NCBI GenBank assembly: GCA_017411235.1
Contig: JAFPMR010000090.1
Location: 1 to 35,042 of the forward strand
DNA length: 35,042 bases
Direction of reading: 5' to 3'
DNA from: Bacilli bacterium
Lineage (GTDB): Bacteria; Bacillota_I; Bacilli_A; RF39; UBA660
The translations under genes were made by a program, and so were the position numbers. The notes under the pieces are model-generated. The model saw only the letters and a program-made list of their open reading frames with translations. It was not told the DNA's origin and did no database searches. The number at the start of each line of letters is the position of its first letter. Within the stretch, counting starts at the first letter, position 1. This document shows, in pieces, positions 1 through 8,271 of the stretch.

Positions 1-1
1 A

Positions 2-421
2 ATTAAAGGAGTAGAGAATCTTCCTACTAAGAGAAAACTAAATAATTATGAATTTGATAAAGAAAACATGGAATGGTTAAATAAGATATTAGAGTTATGT
101 AAAAAGAATAATATTAAACTAATCTTAGTTAAAGCTCCTTCTGTATATCCATATTGGTATGATGAATACGATGAACAAATAATTAGTTATGCTAGTAGAA
201 ATGATTTGTTATATGTAAATCTATTAGATAAAGCAGATGAAATGGGTATTGATTATAGTAAAGATACTTATGATGGTGGATTACATTTAAATTTAAATGG
301 TTCAGTTAAAAATAGTAAATATTTTGGTAAAATATTGAAAGAAAGTATTGATTTAAATGATTATCATGGAGATAATTATTATGAGGAGTTACTTAAAAAG
401 TATAGGGAGGAGATTAAGTAA
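2..421 (+). CDS. SGNH/GDSL-type hydrolase, C-terminal part (5' truncated by window)
   Basis: The frame is open from the first bases of the window, so the ATG at 68 is probably internal and the gene starts upstream. The visible 139 codons include a beta-strand of the type IKLILVKAPS followed near the end by YDGGLHLNLNGS, which resembles the Asp/His block (block V) of SGNH/GDSL hydrolases and DltD/AlgX-like esterases, where the His is catalytic. The Ser and Asn/Gly blocks would lie in the missing part. Cell-envelope acyl- or acetyl-ester chemistry is the usual role of such proteins; the substrate cannot be told. The stop overlaps the next start by one base (TAATG), so the two genes are probably translationally coupled. 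Confidence 0.6.
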   Translation: MKGVENLPTKRKLNNYEFDKENMEWLNKILELCKKNNIKLILVKAPSVYPYWYDEYDEQIISYASRNDLLYVNLLDKADEMGIDYSKDTYDGGLHLNLNGSVKNSKYFGKILKESIDLNDYHGDNYYEELLKKYREEIK

Positions 422-885
422 TGAAAAAGAAATTATTATTGGTATTGTTAATAAGTGCTTGTTTATTAACAATAGTTGGATGTGGAAAGAAAGATGAAAA
501 GAAAGAGGATTCTTATAAAATAGAATTTGCAGGAGTTAATATTACTCCTGGAGAAACTCTAGATATTAAAAAGATTAATAAAGAATATGATAAATCTGAA
601 GTTCCTGATTGTGCTTTAGGCGGAAAAGGTTTAGTATATACGTTTGAAGAATTAGAGATATCTACTAATGAAGAAAATAAGATATACTCAGTTTATTTTA
701 TTGATCCTAATATGAAGACTAAAGAAGGCATTGCTTTAGGTGATGAAGTAAGTGCTGTTAAGAAAGCTTATGGAGATAAAGAAATAAAAGATGGTGTATT
801 AAAATATAGTAAAGGTAAAGTAGAAATTAATTTTAATATTAGTAATGATGTTGTAGATAGTATAGAATATTTATTACTAAGTTAG
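421..885 (+). CDS. Small lipoprotein of unknown function
   Basis: 154 aa with a lipoprotein signal: MKKK, a hydrophobic stretch at residues 5-19 and a lipobox IVGC with the lipidated Cys at 21, followed by a Lys/Glu-rich linker. The mature domain is about 120 aa and ends in alternating strand-like segments (GVLKYSKGKVEINFNI). It is expected to be tethered to the outer face of the membrane. I do not recognise a named family. It overlaps the preceding hydrolase by one base and is followed after 10 bases by the transglutaminase-like gene, so it probably belongs to a three-gene surface operon ending at the terminator at 2675. Confidence 0.75.
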   Translation: MKKKLLLVLLISACLLTIVGCGKKDEKKEDSYKIEFAGVNITPGETLDIKKINKEYDKSEVPDCALGGKGLVYTFEELEISTNEENKIYSVYFIDPNMKTKEGIALGDEVSAVKKAYGDKEIKDGVLKYSKGKVEINFNISNDVVDSIEYLLLS

Positions 886-895
886 GAGATTTGAA

Positions 896-2674
896 GTGGG
901 AAAACACAAAGAAAAGAACAATGTAATAAAGTATTCCCAAACTAAACAAAATAATGAATTGTTTCAAGAACAAGTAAATCAAAACAGAATTAAAGAAGAG
1001 GATTTACTTGGAGAAACTAGAGCTATTACTTTTTTAGAAAAGACACAATTATTAAAACCAGTAATTGAGGAAAAGCAAGAAGTAGTTCTACCTGAAATGA
1101 AGAAGGAAGTTAAGGAATCAAAAAGAATGGTATTAGCTATGCTAATACTTCTTTTGGTGGGTGTTAGTTTACTTTGTGGTTTTCTTTTATTAAGACATAA
1201 GTTTAAAGATGTTACATTGGAAGTTGGAACAAGAGATATTGATGTTAATACTTTCTTGGTTAGTAAATTATATAAGGGAAGAGCTTCTGTTGTAACTGAT
1301 TTAAGTAGTATTGATTATGATCATGTAGGAGAATATGATGTTACTTTAAAATATGGTAGTAAAGAAGAAACAGTTAAGTTGGTTTTAGAAGATACAACAG
1401 CTCCTGTTGTAGGATTTAAAGATGTTTCTGAATATACTGGATATGAGATTAATCCTCATGATTTTATTGATTATGTAGATGAGTATTCTGCATATACTAT
1501 TTCTTATAAAGAAATAGATGAAGTAGATAATACAAAGTATGAAGATTATCGTATTCAGATTAGTGTTAAAGATGAATTTGGTAATGAGACAGTTGAAGAA
1601 AGAATACTATCTTTAGGTTGGTTAAAAAGAAATGTTACTGTTGAAGCTGGAGAAAAGAATATTAAAGATAGTTTAGTTGTTAATCAAAAACAAGATGCTG
1701 GTAAGATTCCAGATTCTGCAATTAAATCAATAGATGTTACTACTGCTGGTGTATATGAAATAGTAGTTAATTATGGTGGAGAAGATTATTTCTCTAAAGT
1801 TACTGTTGTAGATACAACAGCACCTACTTTAGTATTAAAAGATGTTTCTATTTATGAAAATGGTAAAGTAAGTAAAGATAGTTTTATTTCTAAAGCTAAT
1901 GATAATAGTGGTAAAGTAACTACTACTTTATTAACTACTATTAAGTATGGTAGTTATGGTAGTCAAAAAGTTGAAATAGAAGCTAAAGATCCTAGTGGTA
2001 ATGTTACTACTAAGGAAGCTACTTTAACTATTAAAGAAGATAAAAAAGGACCTACTTTTAGTGGTCTTGGTGCATTAAGTATTAAGAAGAATGCTAGTGT
2101 AGATTATAAAAAAGGTGTTAAAGCTACTGATAATGTTGATGGAGCTGTAGAATTTACTTATAACGATAGTAGTGTTAGTTATGGTACTGCTGGTACTTAT
2201 TATGTTACTTATACTGCTAAAGATAGTAAAGGTAATAAGACTACTTCTAAAAGAGCAGTTACTGTTCAACATGATTCTAGTGATACCCAAAAGAAAGTTA
2301 ATGAATATGCTGATTCTCTAGGTAGTGATGTTACTACATTAGTTAATGGTGTAAGAAAGTATATTAGGTATTCTAGTTCTTGGGGCGGAGATGATCCTGT
2401 ATGGTATGGATTAACTGAGAAGAGAGGAAATTGTTTTGTACATGCTAAAGTATTACAAGCAGTTTTAAATAGAAAAGGTATAACTAATAAATTAATATGG
2501 ACAAAGGATAAATCTCATTATTGGAATCTAGTTTATGTTGGAGGACAATGGAGACATGTTGATTCAACTCCTGGAAATAATTATGTTTTATTAACAGATG
2601 AAGTAATGGCAACTAAGCCACCTGTTACTAAGGGTGGTGGATGGGATCCATCCGGATGGCCTGCAGCTAATTAA
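896..2674 (+). CDS. Membrane-anchored Ig-like repeat protein with C-terminal transglutaminase-like domain
   Basis: 592 aa, GTG start chosen because AGGAG lies at 884-888 with 7-base spacing. A 77-residue charged cytoplasmic N-terminus precedes one membrane segment (residues 78-99), so the rest is outside. Residues about 105-455 hold repeated bacterial Ig-like/HYR-type beta domains, each closing with motifs such as DTTAP (167-170, 307-310) and KDxxGN. Residues about 465-575 form a transglutaminase-like papain fold with the full triad visible: Cys513 (GNCFVHA), His541 (SHYWN) and Asp556 (HVDSTPG). Such domains cleave or crosslink peptide/amide bonds at the cell surface; the substrate is unknown. 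A Gly/Trp/Pro-rich tail ends the protein. Last gene of its operon. Confidence 0.8.
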   Translation: MGKHKEKNNVIKYSQTKQNNELFQEQVNQNRIKEEDLLGETRAITFLEKTQLLKPVIEEKQEVVLPEMKKEVKESKRMVLAMLILLLVGVSLLCGFLLLRHKFKDVTLEVGTRDIDVNTFLVSKLYKGRASVVTDLSSIDYDHVGEYDVTLKYGSKEETVKLVLEDTTAPVVGFKDVSEYTGYEINPHDFIDYVDEYSAYTISYKEIDEVDNTKYEDYRIQISVKDEFGNETVEERILSLGWLKRNVTVEAGEKNIKDSLVVNQKQDAGKIPDSAIKSIDVTTAGVYEIVVNYGGEDYFSKVTVVDTTAPTLVLKDVSIYENGKVSKDSFISKANDNSGKVTTTLLTTIKYGSYGSQKVEIEAKDPSGNVTTKEATLTIKEDKKGPTFSGLGALSIKKNASVDYKKGVKATDNVDGAVEFTYNDSSVSYGTAGTYYVTYTAKDSKGNKTTSKRAVTVQHDSSDTQKKVNEYADSLGSDVTTLVNGVRKYIRYSSSWGGDDPVWYGLTEKRGNCFVHAKVLQAVLNRKGITNKLIWTKDKSHYWNLVYVGGQWRHVDSTPGNNYVLLTDEVMATKPPVTKGGGWDPSGWPAAN

Positions 2675-2698
2675 AACCAAGTAAAGACTTGGTTTTTT
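2675..2698 (+). terminator. Rho-independent terminator
   Basis: Stem AACCAAGT/ACTTGGTT (2675-2682 with 2687-2694), AAAG loop, then a T run. It starts at the base after the stop codon of the transglutaminase-like gene. Confidence 0.85.
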
Positions 2699-2725
2699 AT
2701 TATTTTATTATTTTAATAATTGTTA

Positions 2726-2731
2726 TATAAT
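2726..2731 (+). promoter_or_regulatory. Putative -10 box for the 2762 operon
   Basis: TATAAT at 2726-2731, followed by GAGGTGG (2751-2757) and the GTG start at 2762. No convincing -35; the upstream sequence is T-rich terminator-derived DNA. Confidence 0.45.
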
Positions 2732-2761
2732 GATAATAGGGAATATTAAAGAGGTGGTTAT

Positions 2762-3709
2762 GTGGCTACATTAACTGTTAAAGAACTTAGAGAAAACCTC
2801 AAGGGGAAAGTTATGGAACTTGGTGTAGATCCAATGTTTTCTATAAATCCTTCATTCGATGCGGTTATTAATAGGTTTGATTCTTATATAGCTGATATGA
2901 CTTTGGGTAGTGATGCAGAACATGTACCTGTAAAAAAGGATGGAACTAAATTAGAATTTGAATGGACGAATGCTGATGGTAAAGAATATCAATATATTAT
3001 TATTTGTCAGAATCCAGATAATCTAATATGTCGTTCTACAGAGTATAGTTTTTCTCATCATGATGATGAGTTAAAGAGAGATATCTTTTGTAAGATTGCT
3101 ATGGAACAAGTAGTTGAATATACAAGGGATTTACAAGTTACAACAATGCAAGAAAATGGTTCTGTTATTTATAATAATCGTCCTCAAGTTAATGAATGTA
3201 GTAACAATACTTGGACTTCAATTTCTGCTTATACCAAGGAAGGTATAATGTATGAACAAGAATATAAAGGATTTGAAGGATCTACATTAACTGGTTTTAT
3301 TGAGGATGTAAGTATAAATTCAATGTTATTTATTCCTAGAGAAGGTAGTAGAGCTAATAACTTCTTTTCTGATAAATATGATCAAAGGACTTTGCTTAGA
3401 AGAGTTAAGTTTGACATAGCAAGAGTTATGCATATTGAACCTAAAAGGAAGATTAAGTATTGTGCTGAAGTACAACTTGATATTGATCATGGTTTAAGGG
3501 ATATGAGGTTAATTAATAATAATACTGACCCTTATCCTAGAGAAGTTAAAATAGAACCGATGAGTAAGGAAAAGATTGAAGCTATTCTTTGTAAAGAAGA
3601 CCCTGATGTTGCTGAAGCATTAAGACCATTTACTGAAGGAAGAGATACTTATTCTTATGATTCATTCTTGGATAGTCATTATTTATATGAGTTTCCAGTA
3701 GGGAGATAG
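2762..3709 (+). CDS. Hypothetical protein of unknown function
   Basis: 315 aa, GTG start behind GAGGTGG at 2751-2757; the ATG two bases earlier (2760) runs into a stop after four codons. No signal peptide or membrane segment, so probably cytoplasmic. I do not recognise a family. Visible features are a moderately acidic composition, a His/Asp-rich stretch (SFSHHDDELKRD) near residue 98, and a basic segment (EPKRKIKYCAEV) near 225. It lies 4 bases upstream of the first serpin, with its own -10 at 2726, so it appears to be the first gene of the serpin operon; a link to serpin function is only contextual. Confidence 0.6.
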   Translation: MATLTVKELRENLKGKVMELGVDPMFSINPSFDAVINRFDSYIADMTLGSDAEHVPVKKDGTKLEFEWTNADGKEYQYIIICQNPDNLICRSTEYSFSHHDDELKRDIFCKIAMEQVVEYTRDLQVTTMQENGSVIYNNRPQVNECSNNTWTSISAYTKEGIMYEQEYKGFEGSTLTGFIEDVSINSMLFIPREGSRANNFFSDKYDQRTLLRRVKFDIARVMHIEPKRKIKYCAEVQLDIDHGLRDMRLINNNTDPYPREVKIEPMSKEKIEAILCKEDPDVAEALRPFTEGRDTYSYDSFLDSHYLYEFPVGR

Positions 3710-3713
3710 AGAT

Positions 3714-5009
3714 ATGAAAAAAGTTAGTACATTAATTATTGCAATAATTTGTTTAATTGCTGCTATAGCAGCAGGTTTTGGTGCTTATAAGTACTATAAT
3801 GTAAAGGAACCAAGTCCTGGTTCTGGTAATCAAACAGAGAAACCTAATACACCACCTAAGGAATATAATGATACTGATTATAATGTTAGGTTGATTAAAA
3901 CTGTTAATAGTACGCAAAATGATAATTATTTAATTAGTCCTTATTCTATTGAGATAGCTTTAAATATGTTAAAAGCTGGAGCTAAAGAAGATACTTATAA
4001 ACAGATAGAAGATGTTGTAGGTACAAGAGATATTCCAGTATTTAATGTTAAAGATAGAATTAGTGTAACTAATGGAGCATTTATTAAAGATATTTATAAA
4101 GATAGTGTTAAAAAAGAATTTTATGATAAATTAGCATCTTTTGATGCAGAGTTAATCTTTGATAAATTTACAACACCAGTTAAGATTAATAATTGGGTTA
4201 AGGAACATACTTATGAAATGATTCCTGAGATTTTAAAAGAAATTAGTCCTGATTTTGTTATGGGATTAGCTAATGCAGTTGCTATAGATGTATTATGGGA
4301 TCATGATTTTGAATGTATAAATACTAATGATCAAGAATTTACTAAATCTGATGGTAAAAAGATGAAAGTAGAAATGATGCATAATAGATATGACGATGGG
4401 GATACTAAATATTTTGAAACTGATGACGCTAAAGGTATCATTCTTCCATATAGAGCATATGATAAAAATGGTAATGATGAATATCATAGTGATGAAACTG
4501 AATTTACTCAATTAGAGTTTGTTGGTATTTTACCTAATGAAGATGTAGATAAATATATTGAAGGTTTAACTTCTGAAAAACTAACTAAATTTGATGAAAA
4601 AGTAACAACTACTAAAGATGCAATTATTAGTGTATCTTTACCTAGATTTTCATATAGTTTTGATTTAGAGAGTTTTATGGATGTATTAAAAGCTATGGGT
4701 ATTAAAGATGCTTTTGATTCTGAAAAAGCAGATTTCTCTGGTATTATGGATATGCCATTATATGTAAGTACTGCTATTCATAAAACATATATTGATTTAA
4801 ATGAGAAAGGTACTAAAGCTGCTGCTGTTACATACTTTGGTATGGATAAAGCATCTGCTGCAGATAGAGAAAAGGATAAAAAACAAATAGTATTTAATAA
4901 GCCTTTTATCTATATGATTAGAGATAGTAAAACTAAAGAAATATTATTCTTTGGTGTAGTAGAAAAACCAAATGAATGGAAGGGAAGTACTTGTGCTGAT
5001 GAAGAATAA
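3714..5009 (+). CDS. Serpin 1, membrane-anchored serine protease inhibitor
   Basis: 431 aa. Residues 5-27 form an uncleaved-type signal anchor, followed by a Pro/Gly/Asn-rich linker (30-50) and a serpin domain to the end. Serpin signatures: ISPYSIEIALNML near the N-terminus, FVMGLANAVAIDVLW in the shutter region, and a reactive-loop hinge NEKGTKAAAVT (363-373). Counting from Glu364 as P17, the predicted scissile bond is Ala380-Ser381. Serpins trap a target serine or cysteine protease by loop insertion; a small P1 residue suggests elastase-like targets (inference). The C-terminal serpin strand FFGVVEKPNEW is intact. It starts 4 bases after the upstream gene and overlaps the second serpin by 11 bases. 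Confidence 0.9.
   Translation: MKKVSTLIIAIICLIAAIAAGFGAYKYYNVKEPSPGSGNQTEKPNTPPKEYNDTDYNVRLIKTVNSTQNDNYLISPYSIEIALNMLKAGAKEDTYKQIEDVVGTRDIPVFNVKDRISVTNGAFIKDIYKDSVKKEFYDKLASFDAELIFDKFTTPVKINNWVKEHTYEMIPEILKEISPDFVMGLANAVAIDVLWDHDFECINTNDQEFTKSDGKKMKVEMMHNRYDDGDTKYFETDDAKGIILPYRAYDKNGNDEYHSDETEFTQLEFVGILPNEDVDKYIEGLTSEKLTKFDEKVTTTKDAIISVSLPRFSYSFDLESFMDVLKAMGIKDAFDSEKADFSGIMDMPLYVSTAIHKTYIDLNEKGTKAAAVTYFGMDKASAADREKDKKQIVFNKPFIYMIRDSKTKEILFFGVVEKPNEWKGSTCADEE
4911..4994 (+). repeat. 84-bp exact direct repeat, copy 1 (3' end of serpin 1)
   Basis: The 84 bases from 4911 to 4994 appear identical, base for base, to 6187-6270 in serpin 2. The rest of the two genes has diverged, so this patch suggests gene conversion or recent partial duplication. 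Confidence 0.9.
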
Positions 5010-6279
5010 TAAAGTTCAATTAACAGTTTTAATATTAATTCTTTTCTTGAGTATAGGATTATGTGTAGGATGTAAGAAGAAAGAAGAAAAGAAAGAAGAT
5101 AATAAAGAAACTGAAGTTAAGAATGTTGCTTTTAATGAAAGAATTGTTAAATTAGTTAATAGCGATGAAAAAGATAATTACTTAATTAGTCCTTATTCTA
5201 TTGAGATTGCTTTAAATATGCTTAAGGATGGAGCTAAGGAAGATACTTATAAACAAATAGAAGAAGTTATTGGTTCTAGAGAGATTCCTGTTTTTACATC
5301 TAAAGATAGAATTAGTGTAACTAATGGAGCATTTATTAAAGATGATTTTAAAGAATTTGTTGAAAAAGATTATTATGATAAATTAGATAATTATAAAGCA
5401 GAGTTAATCTTTGATAAGTTTACAACTCCAGATGCAATAAATAACTGGGTTAATGAACATACTTATGGAATGATTCCTAAAATTTTAGATGATATTAATC
5501 CTGATTTTGTTATGGGAATAGCAAATGCAGTTGCTATTGATGTTGAATGGCAAACGCAATGGAAATGTGAAAATACTGATAAGCATGAGTTTACTAAAAC
5601 TGATGGCACTAAGATGGACACTGAAATGATGTTTGCAAATTATACAAACGGTAAAAATTTGTATTTTGAAATAGATGGTGCTAAGGGTGTCGTTTTACCA
5701 TATAGTAAATATAGTGTAGATGGTGAAAAGGTTTATGATGAAGAAGGTATTCAATTAGAATATGTTGCTATAAGACCTGAAGGAACTGTTGATGAATTCA
5801 TTAATAATTTAAAAGACAATCAATTAAAAGAGATTGTTCCTAATGTTGATGGCAAATATGAATTAAATGTTAGCCTTCCTAGATATGGTTATGACTATAA
5901 GTTAGAGAACTTTATGGATATTTTACAAAAGATGGGTATTAAGGATGCTTTTGATAAAAATAATGCTAATTTTGAGGGTATAGCTACAAAAGAAAACTTA
6001 AGAAAACATAATCCTGAAGCTTATAATTTATATGTAGAAGATGCTATACATCAAACTCATATTGATTTAAATGAGAAGGGTACTAAAGCTGCCGCTGTTA
6101 CATATTTTGGTTTAAATGAAGCAACTTCAGCTTATGATCCTAACCCTCCAGTTGTTAAAGAAATAGTATTTGACAAACCATTCGTTTATATGATTAGAGA
6201 TAGTAAAACTAAAGAAATATTATTCTTTGGTGTAGTAGAAAAACCAAATGAATGGAAGGGAAGTACTTGTTCTGAATAA
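4999..6279 (+). CDS. Serpin 2, lipoprotein serine protease inhibitor
   Basis: Start set at ATG 4999 (426 aa). The frame is open from 4972, but that would add nine residues before the signal peptide, and GGAAGGGAAG upstream serves 4999. Signal: MKNNK, hydrophobic segment, lipobox CVGC with the lipidated Cys at residue 25, then a Lys/Glu linker. The serpin domain is close to that of serpin 1 (shared ISPYSIEIALNML, FTTPxxINNW, FVMGxANAVAIDV). Hinge NEKGTKAAAVT at 358-368; the predicted scissile bond is Ala375-Thr376. The loop beyond P5 differs from serpin 1 while the hinge is identical, as expected for paralogs under selection for different targets. Probably anchored outside the cell. Confidence 0.9.
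   Translation: MKNNKVQLTVLILILFLSIGLCVGCKKKEEKKEDNKETEVKNVAFNERIVKLVNSDEKDNYLISPYSIEIALNMLKDGAKEDTYKQIEEVIGSREIPVFTSKDRISVTNGAFIKDDFKEFVEKDYYDKLDNYKAELIFDKFTTPDAINNWVNEHTYGMIPKILDDINPDFVMGIANAVAIDVEWQTQWKCENTDKHEFTKTDGTKMDTEMMFANYTNGKNLYFEIDGAKGVVLPYSKYSVDGEKVYDEEGIQLEYVAIRPEGTVDEFINNLKDNQLKEIVPNVDGKYELNVSLPRYGYDYKLENFMDILQKMGIKDAFDKNNANFEGIATKENLRKHNPEAYNLYVEDAIHQTHIDLNEKGTKAAAVTYFGLNEATSAYDPNPPVVKEIVFDKPFVYMIRDSKTKEILFFGVVEKPNEWKGSTCSE
6187..6270 (+). repeat. 84-bp exact direct repeat, copy 2 (3' end of serpin 2)
   Basis: Appears identical to 4911-4994. It covers the last strand of the serpin domain and the KPNEWKGSTC tail. Confidence 0.9.
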
Positions 6280-6300
6280 GAGTAGAAATACTCTTTTTTT
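6278..6300 (+). terminator. Terminator of serpin operon, overlapping the stop codon
   Basis: Stem AAGAGTA/TACTCTT (6278-6284 with 6289-6295), GAAA loop, T run to 6300. The TAA stop (6277-6279) enters the stem. Confidence 0.85.
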
Positions 6301-6301
6301 G

Positions 6302-6310
6302 TGTTATAAT
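6302..6310 (+). promoter_or_regulatory. Extended -10 promoter of tRNA-Arg
   Basis: TGTTATAAT at 6302-6310, one base after the serpin terminator T-tract and 15 bases before the tRNA 5' end. Confidence 0.65.
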
Positions 6311-6325
6311 AACATTGGTTCTGTT

Positions 6326-6400
6326 GTCTAGATATTTTAATGGATAAAATACTTCCCTCCGAAGGAAGAGATATAGGTTCAATTCCTATTCTAGACACCA
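6326..6400 (+). tRNA. tRNA-Arg, anticodon CCG
   Basis: Cloverleaf read by hand. Acceptor stem GTCTAGA (6326-6332) pairs with TCTAGAC (6390-6396), discriminator A6397, encoded CCA 6398-6400. D-arm 6335-6350 has GG at 6342-6343 and only three good pairs. Anticodon stem CTTCC/GGAAG (6352-6356 with 6364-6368) encloses loop CTCCGAA, giving anticodon CCG at 6359-6361. T-arm ATAGG/CCTAT (6373-6377 with 6385-6389) has loop TTCAATT. It reads CGG, a rare codon in this AT-rich sequence (one use is at the ArgArg of the NrtR-like gene near 14873). It has its own extended -10 and terminator. Confidence 0.92.
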
Positions 6401-6415
6401 TTTTGTTAATAACAA

Positions 6416-6440
6416 AAAAAGAGATAATTATCTCTTTTTT
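6416..6440 (+). terminator. Terminator of tRNA-Arg
   Basis: Palindromic hairpin centred on GAGATAATTATCTC with flanking A and T runs (6416-6440). Confidence 0.8.
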
Positions 6441-6444
6441 ATTA

Positions 6445-6453
6445 TGCTATAAT
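6445..6453 (+). promoter_or_regulatory. Extended -10 promoter of the 6471 gene
   Basis: TGCTATAAT at 6445-6453, five bases after the terminator T-tract. The expected transcription start (about 6460) is the first base of the AGGTGA ribosome site. Confidence 0.7.
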
Positions 6454-6470
6454 TATAATAGGTGAATGCT

Positions 6471-8192
6471 ATGAAAATGAGGGTAAAAGACATTTTTAAA
6501 ATTTGTTTTCATGTTATTACTTTAATAGCAGCATTCGTACTTGGTTTTTTTGTGGTTATTAAAGGAGTCAAGTTTGACTTCTTAGACTTTTTAAATAAAG
6601 AGGAACCTAAAAATATAGAAGTTGTTGAAACAGAGGTTTCTAATGAATATCTAGAAAATCAGTTATTACAAGATTGGAAGGATCGAGTTTTAACAGTTGA
6701 TGAATATTTTAGGAATCTATTATTTGCTGAATATGATAAGGAATATTTAAGCAATAGGTATTATCCATTAAAGAGAACTGATTTACCTTTAGATACAGAT
6801 TTTATTGCATCTACTTATGCAACGAAGATTACTGATACAACTTTAAATTATTATTTAAATAGAGTTTTACTTACTGGTCTTACTTTTGATCCAAGTATAG
6901 AAAATCCTGAATATAGTGATGAAGAGATTATTGCTTTTGGGGATCCAGTATATGCTAGTGATATTAGTAAGAGAGTTAATTTAAATAAATTATTTGTTTC
7001 TGGTAATAGTAATTTTGTTATTTGGTATACAACTACTGGTAGTAGTGCTATATCAGAATCACAAGCAAGAGAGATTGCCCAAGAGTTAGAAGTATCTAGA
7101 TATACTTATGATAAGATGTATAATCGTTATTTTAAATTTAAACCTGATTTTATTAATAGTGGTTCAATACATGATGCACAATTAAGAGTATATGCAGCGA
7201 ATGGAATTGATAAATCATTACTTACTAGTGCTATGCAGGTTTATGTAGTTGATTATTTAGACAATGCAGCTGCAAAGTATGTTGTTGCTGATAAATTAAA
7301 TGAAATATATGATAAGTTTCAATACGGAAGTATTGAAGGATCTATACCAGGGCCTTATATGATTATAAGAGCTAAGTCATATAATGATTCGAAAGAAAGA
7401 ACTATGCAAGTTGTTAATAGAGAATTGTTTAGACATTATCAATATAATGTTTATTGTCCTGATGAAAGCTGCGTTATTAATGATGATCCATATTATTTTG
7501 ATGCGATGGCTACATATGCTAGTGCTATGGCCACTAAGAAATATACTTATAAAGGATTTATTAATGACTGGGCAGCTATTGCTAGAGAACATTCTTCAGA
7601 TTTATTAAGTACGGAAACAATTAATAAATATGGTATTAAGAATATCTCTAATGCATTAAGTTTATACTTATATTATTATTCTAAGATAGTACCTGATGCT
7701 GATAGGAAGATTATTGAAACATTATATGAAAGTAATCCATTCTTAAAACTAGAGCAAAAAGCAGAAGATGGATACTTAGTAGAAATGATTCAAAATATGG
7801 CAATGGATTATATTAGGCAAGATATGGATAATGCTAATGTAATAGCATCTCCAGAAATTGAATCTGAGATTCATGCTATTGATAAAATAGCAGAAACAGC
7901 TAATTATGAAAGAGTAGGTATTGAAAAACTAGGTATAGATTATTATGTTTTGGAAAAAGGAGATAATGCTAGTTATTTAATTGAGTTTAGTAGAGGCAAT
8001 GCTAAGGTTACTTGTTTATTAGTTGGTGTTGTTGGAGAGAATTATTCAGTTATATCTAAAGCACCAATTGGAACAGTTAATGTAAGATTTGATACAAAGA
8101 ATTATCCTACTTATGAAAAATATTATATAGTTATAGCTAATTCTAGTATTTTAGAAGAGAATGTTTACTCTTTAGATGTGGTAGCTTCATAG
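6471..8192 (+). CDS. Membrane-anchored extracellular protein, probable inactive gluzincin-type metallopeptidase relative
   Basis: 573 aa. Start set at ATG 6471, served by AGGTGA at 6460-6465; the GTG at 6462 lies in that ribosome site. One N-terminal membrane segment (about residues 10-32), the rest outside. The segment PYMIIRAKSYNDSKERTMQVVNRELFRHYQY followed by DDPYYFDAMATYASAMA has the layout of secreted zinc peptidases (HExxH helix, then a helix with a third Glu ligand and ATxxAS). Here HExxH reads RELFR (residues 317-321), with both His replaced by Arg, and the Glu position reads Asp344. I infer a non-catalytic relative. The last 90 residues look like a small beta domain. Family assignment is tentative. 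Own promoter and terminator, so monocistronic. Confidence 0.6.
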   Translation: MKMRVKDIFKICFHVITLIAAFVLGFFVVIKGVKFDFLDFLNKEEPKNIEVVETEVSNEYLENQLLQDWKDRVLTVDEYFRNLLFAEYDKEYLSNRYYPLKRTDLPLDTDFIASTYATKITDTTLNYYLNRVLLTGLTFDPSIENPEYSDEEIIAFGDPVYASDISKRVNLNKLFVSGNSNFVIWYTTTGSSAISESQAREIAQELEVSRYTYDKMYNRYFKFKPDFINSGSIHDAQLRVYAANGIDKSLLTSAMQVYVVDYLDNAAAKYVVADKLNEIYDKFQYGSIEGSIPGPYMIIRAKSYNDSKERTMQVVNRELFRHYQYNVYCPDESCVINDDPYYFDAMATYASAMATKKYTYKGFINDWAAIAREHSSDLLSTETINKYGIKNISNALSLYLYYYSKIVPDADRKIIETLYESNPFLKLEQKAEDGYLVEMIQNMAMDYIRQDMDNANVIASPEIESEIHAIDKIAETANYERVGIEKLGIDYYVLEKGDNASYLIEFSRGNAKVTCLLVGVVGENYSVISKAPIGTVNVRFDTKNYPTYEKYYIVIANSSILEENVYSLDVVAS

Positions 8193-8217
8193 AATGTCTT
8201 TTGACATTCTTTTTTTT
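8191..8217 (+). terminator. Terminator embedded at stop codon of the 6471 gene
   Basis: Stem AGAATGTC/GACATTCT (8191-8198 with 8203-8210), TTTT loop, T run. The stop TAG is 8190-8192. Confidence 0.88.
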
Positions 8218-8271
8218 AATTTTATTGATATTTTATGCAAAAAATAGTAAGATTATAGTAGGTGAAGTAGT

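Noticed and set aside
2075..2290. Minus-strand frame opposite the Ig-like repeats
   Set aside because: Low-complexity Ile/Ser/Thr translation, no ribosome site, entirely inside a well-supported gene on the other strand.
6186..6401. Minus-strand frame over the serpin end and tRNA-Arg
   Set aside because: Covers a tRNA and a terminator, with no ribosome site.
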